A stretch of DNA of 32,120 nucleotides, from the NCBI GenBank assembly GCA_029975965.1, contig JARKOV010000074.1, positions 1 through 32,120 on the forward strand, written 5' to 3'. The DNA is from Anaerolinea sp. GTDB lineage: Bacteria > Chloroflexota > Anaerolineae > Anaerolineales > Anaerolineaceae. This document shows positions 13,700 through 21,686 of this stretch, in pieces; the stretch's first letter is position 1; every line of letters begins with the position of its first letter. A program made the translations under genes and the position numbers. The notes under the pieces are model-generated. The model saw only the letters and a program-made list of their open reading frames with translations, did no database searches and had not been told where the DNA came from.

Positions 13700-14641
13700 C
13701 TAGACCCGATTAATGTAAGGATCCGGCTTGGGTTGTCCCTCCACCTCGATGGTGGCGTGGACGAGCCGGGGATACTCCGACAGGAGGCTTTTGTAATAGG
13801 CTGCGGGCTGCGGCCGGTGGGCTGTGATCGACGCGACGAGGGCATAGCGCCCCGGGCCGATCTCCCACAGGTGCAGATCGCTGACCCGGGCGTCTCCGTC
13901 GCTTTCAAGGCGCGCCCGCACCTGCTCGCCGAAGGCGGCGTCTGCGCTGCGGTCCAGCAGCACCCGGCTGGTCTCTTTGAGCAGGCCCAGCGACCAGCGC
14001 GAGATGACGATCGAGCCCACCACGCCCATTAAGGGGTCCATCCAAACCCATCCGAACGCTTTCCCCAACACCAGCGCCAGGATAGCGAGCACCGAGGTGA
14101 GCGCATCGGCCAGCACGTGCAGGTAGGCGGCCTGGATGTTGTGATCGCGGTGGGCGTGATCGTGCGCGTGTGTCTCGGCTGGGCTTTCATTTCCACCGTG
14201 CGCGTGGTCGTGGCGGTCGCGCAAGATCCAGGCGCTGACGAGGTTAACCGCCAGCCCGGCGCAGGCGATGAGGATTGCCTCGGTGTAGCGGATACTCACC
14301 GGGTGCAAAAAACGCTCGAACGATTCGACCGCCATCACCACGGCCACCACCAGCAGGAGAATGGCGCTGGTGTAACCGCCCAGGTCGCTCACCTTGCCGG
14401 TGCCGAAGGTGAAGGACGGGTTGCGGGCGTTACGGCGCGCATACCAATACGCCGCCAGCGTCACTCCCAGCGCAAAGGCATGGGTGCCCATGTGGAAGCC
14501 ATCGGCCATCAACGCCATCGAGCGGAAGATCCAGCCTCCGGCGACCTCGCCGATCATCATCGCGGCGGTGAGCAGCACCACGCGCAGGGTGTTCTTTTCG
14601 TTACGGGCAGTGTCGAGCGAAAAATCGTGTGCGGAATGCAC
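13700..14641 (-). CDS. Cation diffusion facilitator, DmeF-like divalent metal exporter
   Basis: 313 residues, six membrane helices. TM2 carries MALMADGFHMGTHAFALG and TM5 carries HVLADALTSVLAI, the two metal-site segments; the DGxHMxTH form resembles DmeF-type Co/Ni/Zn exporters. Between TM4 and TM5 is a histidine-rich cytoplasmic loop (residues about 142-168, with repeated HxH). The C-terminal domain (DARVSDLHLWEIGPGRYALVASI) is the usual ferredoxin-like dimer domain. The family exchanges cytoplasmic metal for protons. The start is a GTG at 14641 with GGGAGAG upstream. Metal choice is not settled by sequence. It stands alone; a leader of nearly 100 bases contains no recognised riboswitch. 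Confidence 0.88.
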   Translation of the reverse strand: MHSAHDFSLDTARNEKNTLRVVLLTAAMMIGEVAGGWIFRSMALMADGFHMGTHAFALGVTLAAYWYARRNARNPSFTFGTGKVSDLGGYTSAILLLVVAVVMAVESFERFLHPVSIRYTEAILIACAGLAVNLVSAWILRDRHDHAHGGNESPAETHAHDHAHRDHNIQAAYLHVLADALTSVLAILALVLGKAFGWVWMDPLMGVVGSIVISRWSLGLLKETSRVLLDRSADAAFGEQVRARLESDGDARVSDLHLWEIGPGRYALVASITAHRPQPAAYYKSLLSEYPRLVHATIEVEGQPKPDPYINRV

Positions 14642-14762
14642 CGGACTCTCCCTGGATCGTTCAGCGGCAGATTGAAGAGGAGAATTTTACTCGATCGCGG
14701 TCGGCGGAGGAAGGTTGCGGAAAAATGTCGTCAAAAGAAGAAGATTTTGTTTCAATTTTTAA

Positions 14763-14791
14763 GTAAAATGTGGGCCAAGCCCACATTTTAC
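14763..14791. terminator. Perfect 13-bp inverted repeat after the PTS operon
   Basis: GTAAAATGTGGGC (14763-14775), loop CAA and GCCCACATTTTAC (14779-14791) form a perfect 13-bp stem. It lies 46 bases beyond the ptsI stop on the minus strand. AT-rich flanks make it a plausible, possibly bidirectional, terminator, although a clean T-tract is missing. Confidence 0.65.
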
Positions 14792-14836
14792 AAGAAATAA
14801 ATTACACCATCAGGAAAAAGGGGGATCAGGGAACGG

Positions 14837-16582
14837 TCAGAACAGGTCCAGGCGGCGGGCTTCGGCGGTGAGCAGCTCGACCACCTCGGCGATGGACGAT
14901 GCGGCGAGAGCTCGCTCGGCGATCTTTTTGCATTCGAGTTGCGAGCATCTGCGAATGGCGCGCTTGATCGACGGCACCGAAGCGGGAGCCATGCTGAACT
15001 CGTCCAGGCCCAGGCCCAATAACAGCGGGACGGCGATCACCTCGCCAGCCAGCTCCCCACACACGCCGGCCCAGATGTGATGGGCATGGGCGGCTTGAAT
15101 GGTCATTTGGATCAACCGCAACACCGCCGGATGGTATGGGCTGGCCAGGTGCGCGACGCGGGCGTTGGTCCGGTCGGCGGCCAGCGTATATTGGGTCAGG
15201 TCGTTCGTCCCAATGCTGAAAAAATCCAGCATCGGCGCCAGACGGTCAGCGATCAACGCAGCCGAAGGAATTTCGATCATAACGCCGAACTGCACGCTGC
15301 GCGCTGTTGGCAAACCGGCTTCTTGCAGCTCGGCTCGCGCCTCGTCGAGGAGTTGCCTGGCAAGAGCGATTTCCTCGATATTCGAGACCATGGGCGCCAT
15401 GATGCGCAAGTCTTTGCCCGCTCCGGCCTGGAGCAAAGCCCGCACCTGGCTGCGGAAAACGTCTGGGCGGCCTTCGTTCATGCGAATGGCGCGCCAGCCC
15501 AGGAACGGGTTGGATTCTTCTTCAAAGCCGAGATAATCGACGGCCTTGTCTCCGCCGATGTCCAGCGTGCGGACGACCACCGGCAAGTCGCCCATGCACT
15601 CGAGCACCTGCCGGTAGGCTTGAATCTGTTCAGCCTCTCCAGGCAGCTCGTGACGATCCAGATACAAAAATTCGGTGCGAAACAGCCCTACGCCTTCAGC
15701 TCCGTGCGCCAGGGCAGCCTGTGCGTCCGCCAGCCCACCGATGTTGGCGACCACTTCGATGCGCACGCCGTCCAGCGTGATCGCCGGTTGGGTGGCAGCC
15801 GCCAGCGCTTCGCGCCGGTGGATGCTCGACTCGTCCGAGGCCTTGCCGAAGGCAAGCAGGGCCTGCTCGTCCGGATCCACCACCACCTGGCCGAGCGACC
15901 CGTCCACAAGCAGCGTGGCGCCAGCCGCGACGGAAAGGATCGCCGACCCCAGCCCGACCACGGCCGGCAGGCCAAGCGCTTTTGCCAGGATCGCGGTGTG
16001 CGACGTCGGGCCGCCTTTTTCAAGGCAAAACGCCAGCACCTTTTCTTTCTCCAGGCCGGCGGTGTCAGAGGGGGAAAGGTCGCTGGCGACCAGCACAACC
16101 GGCTGCTGCAAGCGCAAACCCCGCGGAGCTTGACCCAAGAGATGCCCCAGAACGCGCCGGCCCACGTCGCGGATGTCAGCAGCCCGGGCGCTCAGAGTCG
16201 CGTCTGGTAGAGCCTCGAGCTGGACCGCGAAGGATTCGATCGCATCCATCCAGCCCGCCTCGGCATTCAAACCGGCCTGCAGCGCAGTGTCCACTTTCTT
16301 CAACAGGGCCACATCGTCCAGGAACATTCGGTGGGCCTCGAACACATCGTCCTCTCCGCCCCGAACGACCCCTGCAACTTGCTCTTTCAGCGCCGATAGC
16401 TCTGCCCGCGCCTTGTCCCTGGCTGCCTGCAAGCGCTGGCGCTCGCCCTCTGCAGCGTGACCACTCGAGCGGGGGACATCCAGAATTTGCGGGTTCCAGA
16501 GGAAGGCCGGGCCAGAGGCCAATCCGGGAGCGGCCGCGATTCCGCGCAACACGCGATTTGCAGGCAGGGTCGTTCTGTCCAT
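14837..16582 (-). CDS. ptsI: PTS Enzyme I (phosphoenolpyruvate-protein phosphotransferase)
   Basis: 581 residues from ATG 16582, which lies four bases after the ptsH stop; an in-frame TTG at 16612 overlapping ptsH is less likely. The sequence has the N-terminal HPr-binding helical part, the phosphohistidine loop GGPTSHTAILAKALGLPAVVG (H195), and the C-terminal PEP-binding barrel with LFRTEFLYLDR, MIEIPSAAL, FFSIGTNDLTQYTLAADR and the active-site cysteine in GVCGELAG. It passes phosphate from PEP to HPr in the cytoplasm. Length matches the usual 570-580. Last gene of the PTS operon, followed by the perfect inverted repeat at 14763-14791. Confidence 0.96.
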   Translation of the reverse strand: MDRTTLPANRVLRGIAAAPGLASGPAFLWNPQILDVPRSSGHAAEGERQRLQAARDKARAELSALKEQVAGVVRGGEDDVFEAHRMFLDDVALLKKVDTALQAGLNAEAGWMDAIESFAVQLEALPDATLSARAADIRDVGRRVLGHLLGQAPRGLRLQQPVVLVASDLSPSDTAGLEKEKVLAFCLEKGGPTSHTAILAKALGLPAVVGLGSAILSVAAGATLLVDGSLGQVVVDPDEQALLAFGKASDESSIHRREALAAATQPAITLDGVRIEVVANIGGLADAQAALAHGAEGVGLFRTEFLYLDRHELPGEAEQIQAYRQVLECMGDLPVVVRTLDIGGDKAVDYLGFEEESNPFLGWRAIRMNEGRPDVFRSQVRALLQAGAGKDLRIMAPMVSNIEEIALARQLLDEARAELQEAGLPTARSVQFGVMIEIPSAALIADRLAPMLDFFSIGTNDLTQYTLAADRTNARVAHLASPYHPAVLRLIQMTIQAAHAHHIWAGVCGELAGEVIAVPLLLGLGLDEFSMAPASVPSIKRAIRRCSQLECKKIAERALAASSIAEVVELLTAEARRLDLF

Positions 16583-16586
16583 CAGG

Positions 16587-16874
16587 TTATTCGCCCAAGG
16601 GTTGCTCGCCAAATCCAGTCTTTACCAGGGTGGAAAGGATTTCAATGGCTTGCTGCTCATCATCGCCCTCAGCCTGGAGCTCGATTTCATGGTTCATCTC
16701 GGCGCCCAGTGTCAAAACGCTCAAAATGCTCTTCGCGTCCACCCAATCGCTCTGCGTTGTCAGGTTGCGAAGCATGACGTCGGCAGTGAAGGTCATCGCC
16801 TGCTGCACGAATATCGCCGCCGGGCGAGCGTGTAAACCTACTTCATTCGGGATTTGCAGTGTCGCTCGTTTCAT
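16587..16874 (-). CDS. ptsH: PTS phosphocarrier HPr
   Basis: 95 residues with the HPr active-site segment PNEVGLHARPAAIFVQQA; H15 is the phosphate carrier next to R17. S49 in DAKSILSVLTLG occupies the place of the regulatory serine phosphorylated by HPr kinase in Gram-positive bacteria, but no hprK is in the window. It receives phosphate from Enzyme I and gives it to EIIA. The ATG has only a weak GGCAGG close upstream, and lies 54 bases after the SIS gene stop. A slightly extended C-terminal tail (KTGFGEQPLGE) overlaps nothing and leads into ptsI. Confidence 0.95.
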   Translation of the reverse strand: MKRATLQIPNEVGLHARPAAIFVQQAMTFTADVMLRNLTTQSDWVDAKSILSVLTLGAEMNHEIELQAEGDDEQQAIEILSTLVKTGFGEQPLGE

Positions 16875-16928
16875 CCTGCCACCAGTGTGATCCGGTTACG
16901 CCGGGTGGGCTTGACCTCCACCAGACTC

Positions 16929-17702
16929 CTACATGTAGAAAATATGATCTTTGTACTGCTTTAACAGGCGCGCATTGTATTCTTTGCCGCCGTCCACATT
17001 GCCTGCCAGGAACACCGGAGGGGTGATTCCCCGCCTGAGCAGCTCCTGAATGGTTGCGGCCACCATTGCCTGCAAGATAGCGATGCTGGTGACCCCCGAA
17101 GCCGGCGAAAACTTCTGCGGCACGCCCTCCGCTTGCAAAACGGCATCGCCCTTCGCCACTTTGTTGTCCAGCACGACATCGGCAAAATCGTGCATCTTCT
17201 TCCCCGAAGCATGCCGTGATGAGACGGATTCGGCATATTCGCGAGAGGTCAGGCCAATCACCTTCAAGCCGCGCTCGCGCGCCAGTTGAGCCATCTCGAT
17301 CGGCACCGCGTTGCGCCCGGAGACAGAGACCAGGATCAGCACATCGCCGGCCTGGAAGGGATGGGTATCGAAGATCGCTTTGGCATAACCGGGCAGTTTT
17401 TCGATCTCCGATGACAAGGTCGCCGGTCGGGTTTCCATCGAGGCAATTCCAGGCCCGAAAATCGGGTTGATCAGCATCAAGCCGCCAGCGCGATAGACGA
17501 GGTCTTGAATGGGCAAGGAAGAATGCGTGCAACCGAAAGCAAAAATGTTATGGCCCTGCTCAACGGCGTCTGCCAATAACCCCGCGGCTTGCTCGACGGC
17601 CGCTTCCTCTTCGGCGAGGATGCGTTGCAGCAGCTCGATGACGCTGCTCAAATATACTTGAAAAAAGCTCTTTTGGGATGGGTGAGAGTCGTGTTCAGGC
17701 AT
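16929..17702 (-). CDS. SIS-domain protein, UPF0309-like putative sugar phosphate isomerase/deaminase
   Basis: 257 residues. A long N-terminal helix leads to the SIS core: GHNIFAFGCTHSSLPIQDLVYRAGG (50-74), GDVLILVSVSGRNAVPIEMAQLARERGLKVIGLTSREYAESVSSRHASGKKMHDFADVVLDN. The SGRN loop and SRHASGK segment match UPF0309 proteins. SIS domains bind phosphosugars; AgaS and GlmS-like members deaminate or isomerise amino-sugar phosphates. With nagA one base upstream (TGACATG arrangement) and no nagB in view, it is the best local candidate for using the deacetylated sugar phosphate. A second option is a regulator or an etherase-type enzyme like MurQ, though the MurQ motifs are not evident. AAAGGAAA serves the start. 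Confidence 0.8.
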   Translation of the reverse strand: MPEHDSHPSQKSFFQVYLSSVIELLQRILAEEEAAVEQAAGLLADAVEQGHNIFAFGCTHSSLPIQDLVYRAGGLMLINPIFGPGIASMETRPATLSSEIEKLPGYAKAIFDTHPFQAGDVLILVSVSGRNAVPIEMAQLARERGLKVIGLTSREYAESVSSRHASGKKMHDFADVVLDNKVAKGDAVLQAEGVPQKFSPASGVTSIAILQAMVAATIQELLRRGITPPVFLAGNVDGGKEYNARLLKQYKDHIFYM

Positions 17703-17703
17703 G

Positions 17704-18882
17704 TCACTTTTCCTTTAGGATGCGGAGTTCGGAAGTTTGGTAAACGAGTTTTCCGGCGACCCAGACGGCTTTGACGTTCATCTCGGCGTCTGCAATGAGG
17801 ATGTCGGCATCAGCGCCGGGGCGGATTTCGCCCTTCTTCCCCATCCATCCCAACGCAGCCGCCGGAGTGCGCGTGGCCAGGCTCACCGCCTGGTTGATCG
17901 AGATGCCGGCGAACCGTTGCATATTGCGCACAGCTCGCTCGAGGGTGAGGGTGCTGCCGGCCAATCCGCCGGCGGACGTGCGCGCCACGCCGCCAGTCAC
18001 GGTGACGTCTTGCCCGCCGAGATCGTATACCCCATCGGTCAGGCCCGTCGCGCGAATCGCATCGGTGACCAGTATGGTGCGGTCGAGTCCCTTGATGGCG
18101 AGCAGCATCTTCGCCACCTCAGGGTGAACATGGACGCCATCGGCGATGAGCTCACAATACACCCGCTCGTCCGCCAGCAGCGCGCCGGCGGTGCCAAGCT
18201 CGCGGTGGTGGAGCCCGGCCATGCCGTTGAAGGTGTGGGTCGACAGGCTGAGCCCGGCTTCGACCGCTGTGCGAACCTGGAGCGGACTGGCCTGGGTATG
18301 TCCGGCGGAAGCGCGCGCGCCCCGCTCAGCGCTGGCACGGATCAATTCGACTGCACCGGGCAACTCCGGCGCCAGCGTAATGATCCGGATCACCCCTTCG
18401 CTCAACCACGCGCGGTATTCAGCCGGGTCCGGGTCGCGCAGCCACTCTTCGGCTTGCGCGCCGCGATAGACCTGGCTCAGGTAGGGCCCTTCCAGATGCA
18501 CCCCAAGAGGGAGCGCCCCGCTGACGCTCTCGCGGTGCTGTGCCACATTTTCGATCGCCCGGGTGATAGCGGCAGTCGATTGTGAGATCGTGGCAGGCAA
18601 GAAAGCGGTCACGCCATGTCGTGCGAAAAAAGTCGACATCGTCTCCAGCGCCAGGGGAGTGGCGTCCATCGTGTCGCTGCCGGCGCCGCCGTGCACGTGA
18701 ATATCGATCAGTCCAGGCATCACCAGCAGGCCGTCGGCGGCGAAGATGCGCGTCTCGTCCGGCGAAGGTGCCAGGTCGCTGAGCGGCTCGATGGCGGCGA
18801 TCTGCGGGCCATCCAGGATCACGACGCCTTCGACCGTCCGTTCAGGGGTGAGAATGGTGCCGCCCCGAATCCATGTCCGCAT
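17704..18882 (-). CDS. nagA: N-acetylglucosamine-6-phosphate deacetylase family
   Basis: 392 residues with NagA features in order: GLIDIHVHGGAG (metal HxH), GVHLEGPYLS (metal-binding glutamate), SAGHTQA, the THTFNGMAGLHHRELG segment (family HLFNAM), ELIADGVHVHP, the catalytic aspartate in ILVTDAIRATGL, GGLAGSTLTL and a closing KKGEIRPGADADILI strand. It removes acetate from an N-acetyl-hexosamine 6-phosphate. Substitutions in the HLFNAM region (Thr and Gly) could mean a relaxed or different sugar. AAGGAG eight bases upstream sits only three bases after the T-tract of an intrinsic terminator, so expression depends on read-through. Confidence 0.93.
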   Translation of the reverse strand: MRTWIRGGTILTPERTVEGVVILDGPQIAAIEPLSDLAPSPDETRIFAADGLLVMPGLIDIHVHGGAGSDTMDATPLALETMSTFFARHGVTAFLPATISQSTAAITRAIENVAQHRESVSGALPLGVHLEGPYLSQVYRGAQAEEWLRDPDPAEYRAWLSEGVIRIITLAPELPGAVELIRASAERGARASAGHTQASPLQVRTAVEAGLSLSTHTFNGMAGLHHRELGTAGALLADERVYCELIADGVHVHPEVAKMLLAIKGLDRTILVTDAIRATGLTDGVYDLGGQDVTVTGGVARTSAGGLAGSTLTLERAVRNMQRFAGISINQAVSLATRTPAAALGWMGKKGEIRPGADADILIADAEMNVKAVWVAGKLVYQTSELRILKEK

Positions 18883-18899
18883 CTGCCTGCTCCTTTCAG

Positions 18900-18951
18900 A
18901 AAAACGCCCCTCCTCCTGACCTGCTGTAGCGGCGTTCAGAGGAGGAGGGGC
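18900..18951 (-). terminator. Intrinsic terminator between EIIC and nagA
   Basis: On the minus strand GCCCCTCCTCCT (18951-18940) and AGGAGGAGGGGC (18917-18906) form a perfect 12-bp stem with a 22-base loop, followed by G and five T (18904-18900). The nagA ribosome site begins at 18896. No space remains for a separate nagA promoter downstream of the stem. Confidence 0.8.
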
Positions 18952-19002
18952 TCATACGAACCGTGCTCTTAATGGTGAATCTGGTTCAAACCCGGCGCAT
19001 GC

Positions 19003-20439
19003 TCAGCTCTTCGTATCCGGAGCGGCAGCTTTGACCGTCTTGCCCGAGACCAGGTACGCGCCGACCACCACCAGCACCACCAGTACCAGGGTGACCAGCG
19101 CAATGGCGATCGGGCTGCCCGTCGACAGGCCGAACAGGCTCATGATCCCCCAAATCACGATTCCGGGAACGATGGCATCCGGAACGGTGAATCCCAGGGC
19201 CGTGGCGCCCAGGGCTGCCAGGTCACCGAACACCTGGAACTGGTAGGCAAAGCTGATGATCAACCAGCCAACGAAGCCCCATAAAAAGCCGCCCAAAATG
19301 GCGCCGCGCCGCCCGCCGGTGGCATTGCCGAAGATCGCTCCGGCGCCGCTGGCGAAGAAGGCGGCGATCATGCTGGGCAGGGGGACCGGCCAGCGAATCA
19401 ATGCCAGCACGATCATTCCCACGATCTGACCGATGGTTCCTGAGATCAGACCGATGATGAGCGAGTTGGGCGCAAAGGGGTAGATGACCGGGCAATCGAG
19501 GGCGGGGATGGCGCCGGGAATGACCCGTTCGGCGATCCCTTTGAAGGCAGGGATGATTTCGCCGATCAACATGCGCACGCCTTGCAGCAGCACAAGCACA
19601 CCCGCGGTGAAGCCCATCGCCTGTAAGAAGGTGAAGACCAGCCAGTTTTGCCCACCGCTGATCTTCTCCTGGAATCCGGCGATGCCGACCTGGGCGACCG
19701 CCAAAATGGCAGCTACCAGGGCAACCACCAGCATGATCAGGCTGATGGAAATCGCCATATCGCGGAAGAAATTGAACTTGTCCGAGAATTGGATTTTCTC
19801 CGCCGAGTCATCCTTTTTGCCAAACAGCTTGCCGGCCCAGGCGCCAAGCATGTTCAGCAGGGTCTGGCCGTGACCGAAGGCGATGGTATCACCGCCGGTG
19901 ATTTGCCGCATGACGGGCTGAGCGAGCGCGGGCATCAGGGTCATATACACCCCATCGACGATGGACGCCAGCAGAACGGTCCAGAACAGCGGCAGGCCGA
20001 AGGAGTGGAAGAGGATGGCGAACGCCCCGGCATGAATCCAGATCATGTGACCGGTGAGGTAAATGTACTTGAACTTGGTGAAGCGAGCCAGCAGCAGGTG
20101 GACGATATAACCAAACAGCATCGTCCAGGCGATGGCAGCGCCCAACTCGGCAATGTTCGCGCTCTGCACAGCGCCTACCACCCCCTCGTCAAAGGTCACA
20201 AAGGTGGTAAATCCTCCCGCCGGGATACCCGTTTCAAACATGGATTGGATCGGCACGAGGGCATTAATCAGGGCTCCGATACCAACCGACATGATGAGCA
20301 GCCCCAGGATGGTTTTAAAGGTGCCCGAGATGACTTCGCCAGCGGATTTGCGCTGCACCAACAACCCAACCAGGGCAATGATTCCCAAGATGACAGCCGG
20401 TATCTTGATCAGCTCAATGAGGAATTGAAGAACTTGCAT
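19003..20439 (-). CDS. PTS EIIC, ascorbate/galactitol-superfamily permease
   Basis: 478 residues from ATG 20439 (AGGAGA nine bases upstream); an in-frame upstream start at 20466 lacks a ribosome site. About 11-12 membrane segments. Hallmarks of the ascorbate-type (UlaA/SgaT) EIIC are visible: SVGIGALINALVPIQSMFE, TGHMIWIHAGAF, GGDTIAFGHGQT, ALDCPVIYPFAPNSLIIGLISGTIGQIVG, GNATGGRRGAILGGFLWG. It forms the membrane channel and phosphorylates the incoming sugar through EIIB. The superfamily transports ascorbate, galactitol or other sugars; with nagA in the operon an N-acetylated sugar is more likely than ascorbate, whose ula catabolic genes are absent. Confidence 0.92.
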   Translation of the reverse strand: MQVLQFLIELIKIPAVILGIIALVGLLVQRKSAGEVISGTFKTILGLLIMSVGIGALINALVPIQSMFETGIPAGGFTTFVTFDEGVVGAVQSANIAELGAAIAWTMLFGYIVHLLLARFTKFKYIYLTGHMIWIHAGAFAILFHSFGLPLFWTVLLASIVDGVYMTLMPALAQPVMRQITGGDTIAFGHGQTLLNMLGAWAGKLFGKKDDSAEKIQFSDKFNFFRDMAISISLIMLVVALVAAILAVAQVGIAGFQEKISGGQNWLVFTFLQAMGFTAGVLVLLQGVRMLIGEIIPAFKGIAERVIPGAIPALDCPVIYPFAPNSLIIGLISGTIGQIVGMIVLALIRWPVPLPSMIAAFFASGAGAIFGNATGGRRGAILGGFLWGFVGWLIISFAYQFQVFGDLAALGATALGFTVPDAIVPGIVIWGIMSLFGLSTGSPIAIALVTLVLVVLVVVGAYLVSGKTVKAAAPDTKS

Positions 20440-20582
20440 TTGTACACTCTCCTGGATATGTCTCAAACAATGATCGCGGTGGAGGGCATGCTACACCGAA
20501 CGGGGAAAAGCTGGCAGGGGGTCGGCGTGAGCAAGGCCCTCGTTGTGCCTGTTACTCGGTCGCTGGTTTCTTGGTCTATCTT

Positions 20583-20592
20583 TCACCTCCTT
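20583..20592 (-). other. Orphan perfect Shine-Dalgarno sequence between EIIB and EIIC
   Basis: AAGGAGGTGA on the minus strand is fully complementary to the 16S rRNA tail, yet no ATG, GTG or TTG follows within a usable distance. It lies in the unusually long 184-base EIIB-EIIC gap, which otherwise holds no credible gene. Confidence 0.5.
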
Positions 20593-20623
20593 GCAGGGAA
20601 TCGGTACAGGGGAACCGGATGTT

Positions 20624-20911
20624 CTATGCGCTCTTTTGGTGGAATTCCTGGATCGCAGCCAGGATTTTTTCTTTTATTTCTTGTTTATCGACCAGGTTGC
20701 GGATGAGCACCACGATCGATTGGGCGTTTTTCAGGTGCATGGCCATGTCGGAAGCGGCAACGATGATATCCGCCTGCTGGCCTTTGAAAGTCCCCAAATC
20801 CCAGGGCAACGTTTCGGCTTTGATATTCTCGGCTTTGAGGATATCGTCGATGAATAATTTCAGCATCATGCTGGTTCCAAAACCCATTCCACACAAGGTT
20901 GCAATGCGCAT
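20624..20911 (-). CDS. PTS EIIB, ascorbate-type
   Basis: 95 residues. The N-terminal MRIATLCGMGFGTSMMLKLFIDD carries the phospho-accepting cysteine C7 in the loop typical of lactose/ascorbate-type EIIB, followed by alternating strands and helices (ADIIVAASDMAMHL, SIVVLIRNLVDKQEI). It takes phosphate from EIIA and gives it to the sugar bound in EIIC. AAGGAG is well placed. It is 27 bases after EIIA. A single soluble domain, as in UlaB and GatB. Confidence 0.93.
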   Translation of the reverse strand: MRIATLCGMGFGTSMMLKLFIDDILKAENIKAETLPWDLGTFKGQQADIIVAASDMAMHLKNAQSIVVLIRNLVDKQEIKEKILAAIQEFHQKSA

Positions 20912-20938
20912 GTGAACTCCTTTTTCACCCGGTTCGAT

Positions 20939-21451
20939 CTACTTTCCAGGCTGGGGGTTACCGTCCTGTGCCTGGATCACCGCATACAGAGCCTGATCAT
21001 CCTGCGCGGCGCGCAACCCGGCCAGGCTTAAGGAATCGCCCAACATTCGGGCAAGTTGTTGCAGACCTTCAATGTGACCTTTTTTATCGACGGCGCCCAA
21101 TACGAACACCAGGTCGACCGGATCATTTTGGGAATGCCCAAAAGGAACCGGGACGGAAAGGGTGACCAACCCGAAACACGGCTTGACCACACCATCTTCA
21201 GGTCGTGCGTGAAGCAAGGCTATGCCAGGCGCGATGACCACATACGGACCCAATTCGACAATGACCCGCTCCATGGCGTCGACATAGCGTGGCTCGATGC
21301 TGCCAGTCTCGACGAGGAGCCCGCCGGCGATGCGGATGGCTTCTTGCCAGTCGCGCGCGCGCTTTTTGGCGCGCACCGCAGCGGGATCGAACAGGGTACG
21401 AAATCCGGCACTCTTGTGGGGGGGTGTTTTTGATTCGTCTTTGGGCATCAT
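20939..21451 (-). CDS. PTS EIIA, fructose/mannitol/ascorbate family
   Basis: 170 residues. After about 25 polar residues, the EIIA type-2 fold follows: DWQEAIRIAGGLLVETGSIEPRYVDAMERVIVELGPYVVIAPGIALLHARPEDGV, with the phosphohistidine H81, then FGLVTLSVPVPFGHSQNDPVDLVFVLGAVDKKGH. It accepts phosphate from HPr. The segment around H81 is nearly the same as the EIIA domain at the end of the neighbouring regulator, suggesting duplication or matched HPr recognition. The start codon pair ATG-ATG has no strong ribosome site. It is the first gene of the EIIA-EIIB-EIIC unit, downstream of a 235-base gap. Confidence 0.93.
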   Translation of the reverse strand: MMPKDESKTPPHKSAGFRTLFDPAAVRAKKRARDWQEAIRIAGGLLVETGSIEPRYVDAMERVIVELGPYVVIAPGIALLHARPEDGVVKPCFGLVTLSVPVPFGHSQNDPVDLVFVLGAVDKKGHIEGLQQLARMLGDSLSLAGLRAAQDDQALYAVIQAQDGNPQPGK

Positions 21452-21657
21452 CCGGCTTTCAAATGAAAATAAAAATCGAAAAAAATACGCTCAAGCCACC
21501 GCCAGCAAAGCAAGTAGCTCGTTACAAAGATTGTGAGTCGTTAAGATTTGACAATGAAGACTGTAGGATTAAAGTAGCACATCCAACTACCCGGTACAAT
21601 CGGGTGAGGCGGGCAGAATGTATCCAATTGACGCTGTTGAATTGCGACTTTTTTTAC
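21452..21657 (-). promoter_or_regulatory. AT-rich leader/promoter region of the PTS transport genes
   Basis: This AT-rich gap lies between the regulator's terminator and EIIA. It should hold the promoter and operator of the transport genes. A minus-strand TTGTAC with a TACTTT 17 bases on, and a small ACCCG/CGGGT hairpin around it (about 21588-21606), are the best candidates, but none is strong. No catabolite-response or RAT-type element was recognised. Confidence 0.35.
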
Positions 21658-21677
21658 AAAAAATTGGCAGGAGCCAA
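21658..21677 (-). terminator. Intrinsic terminator of the PRD regulator gene
   Basis: On the minus strand TTGGC-TCCT-GCCAA (21677-21664) is followed by six T, counting into 21658. It begins about ten bases after the regulator stop, so the regulator is probably transcribed apart from EIIA onward. Confidence 0.75.
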
Positions 21678-21686
21678 AAATGGGGG

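Noticed and set aside
18900..18951. BglG-type RAT/antiterminator element
   Set aside because: The nearby regulator has N-terminal DNA-binding helices rather than an RNA-binding CAT domain, and no RAT-like sequence overlapping the stem was recognised.
19003..21451. Ascorbate utilisation (ula) operon
   Set aside because: The transporter family fits, but the ascorbate-6-phosphate lactonase, decarboxylase and epimerases are absent and nagA plus a SIS gene follow instead.
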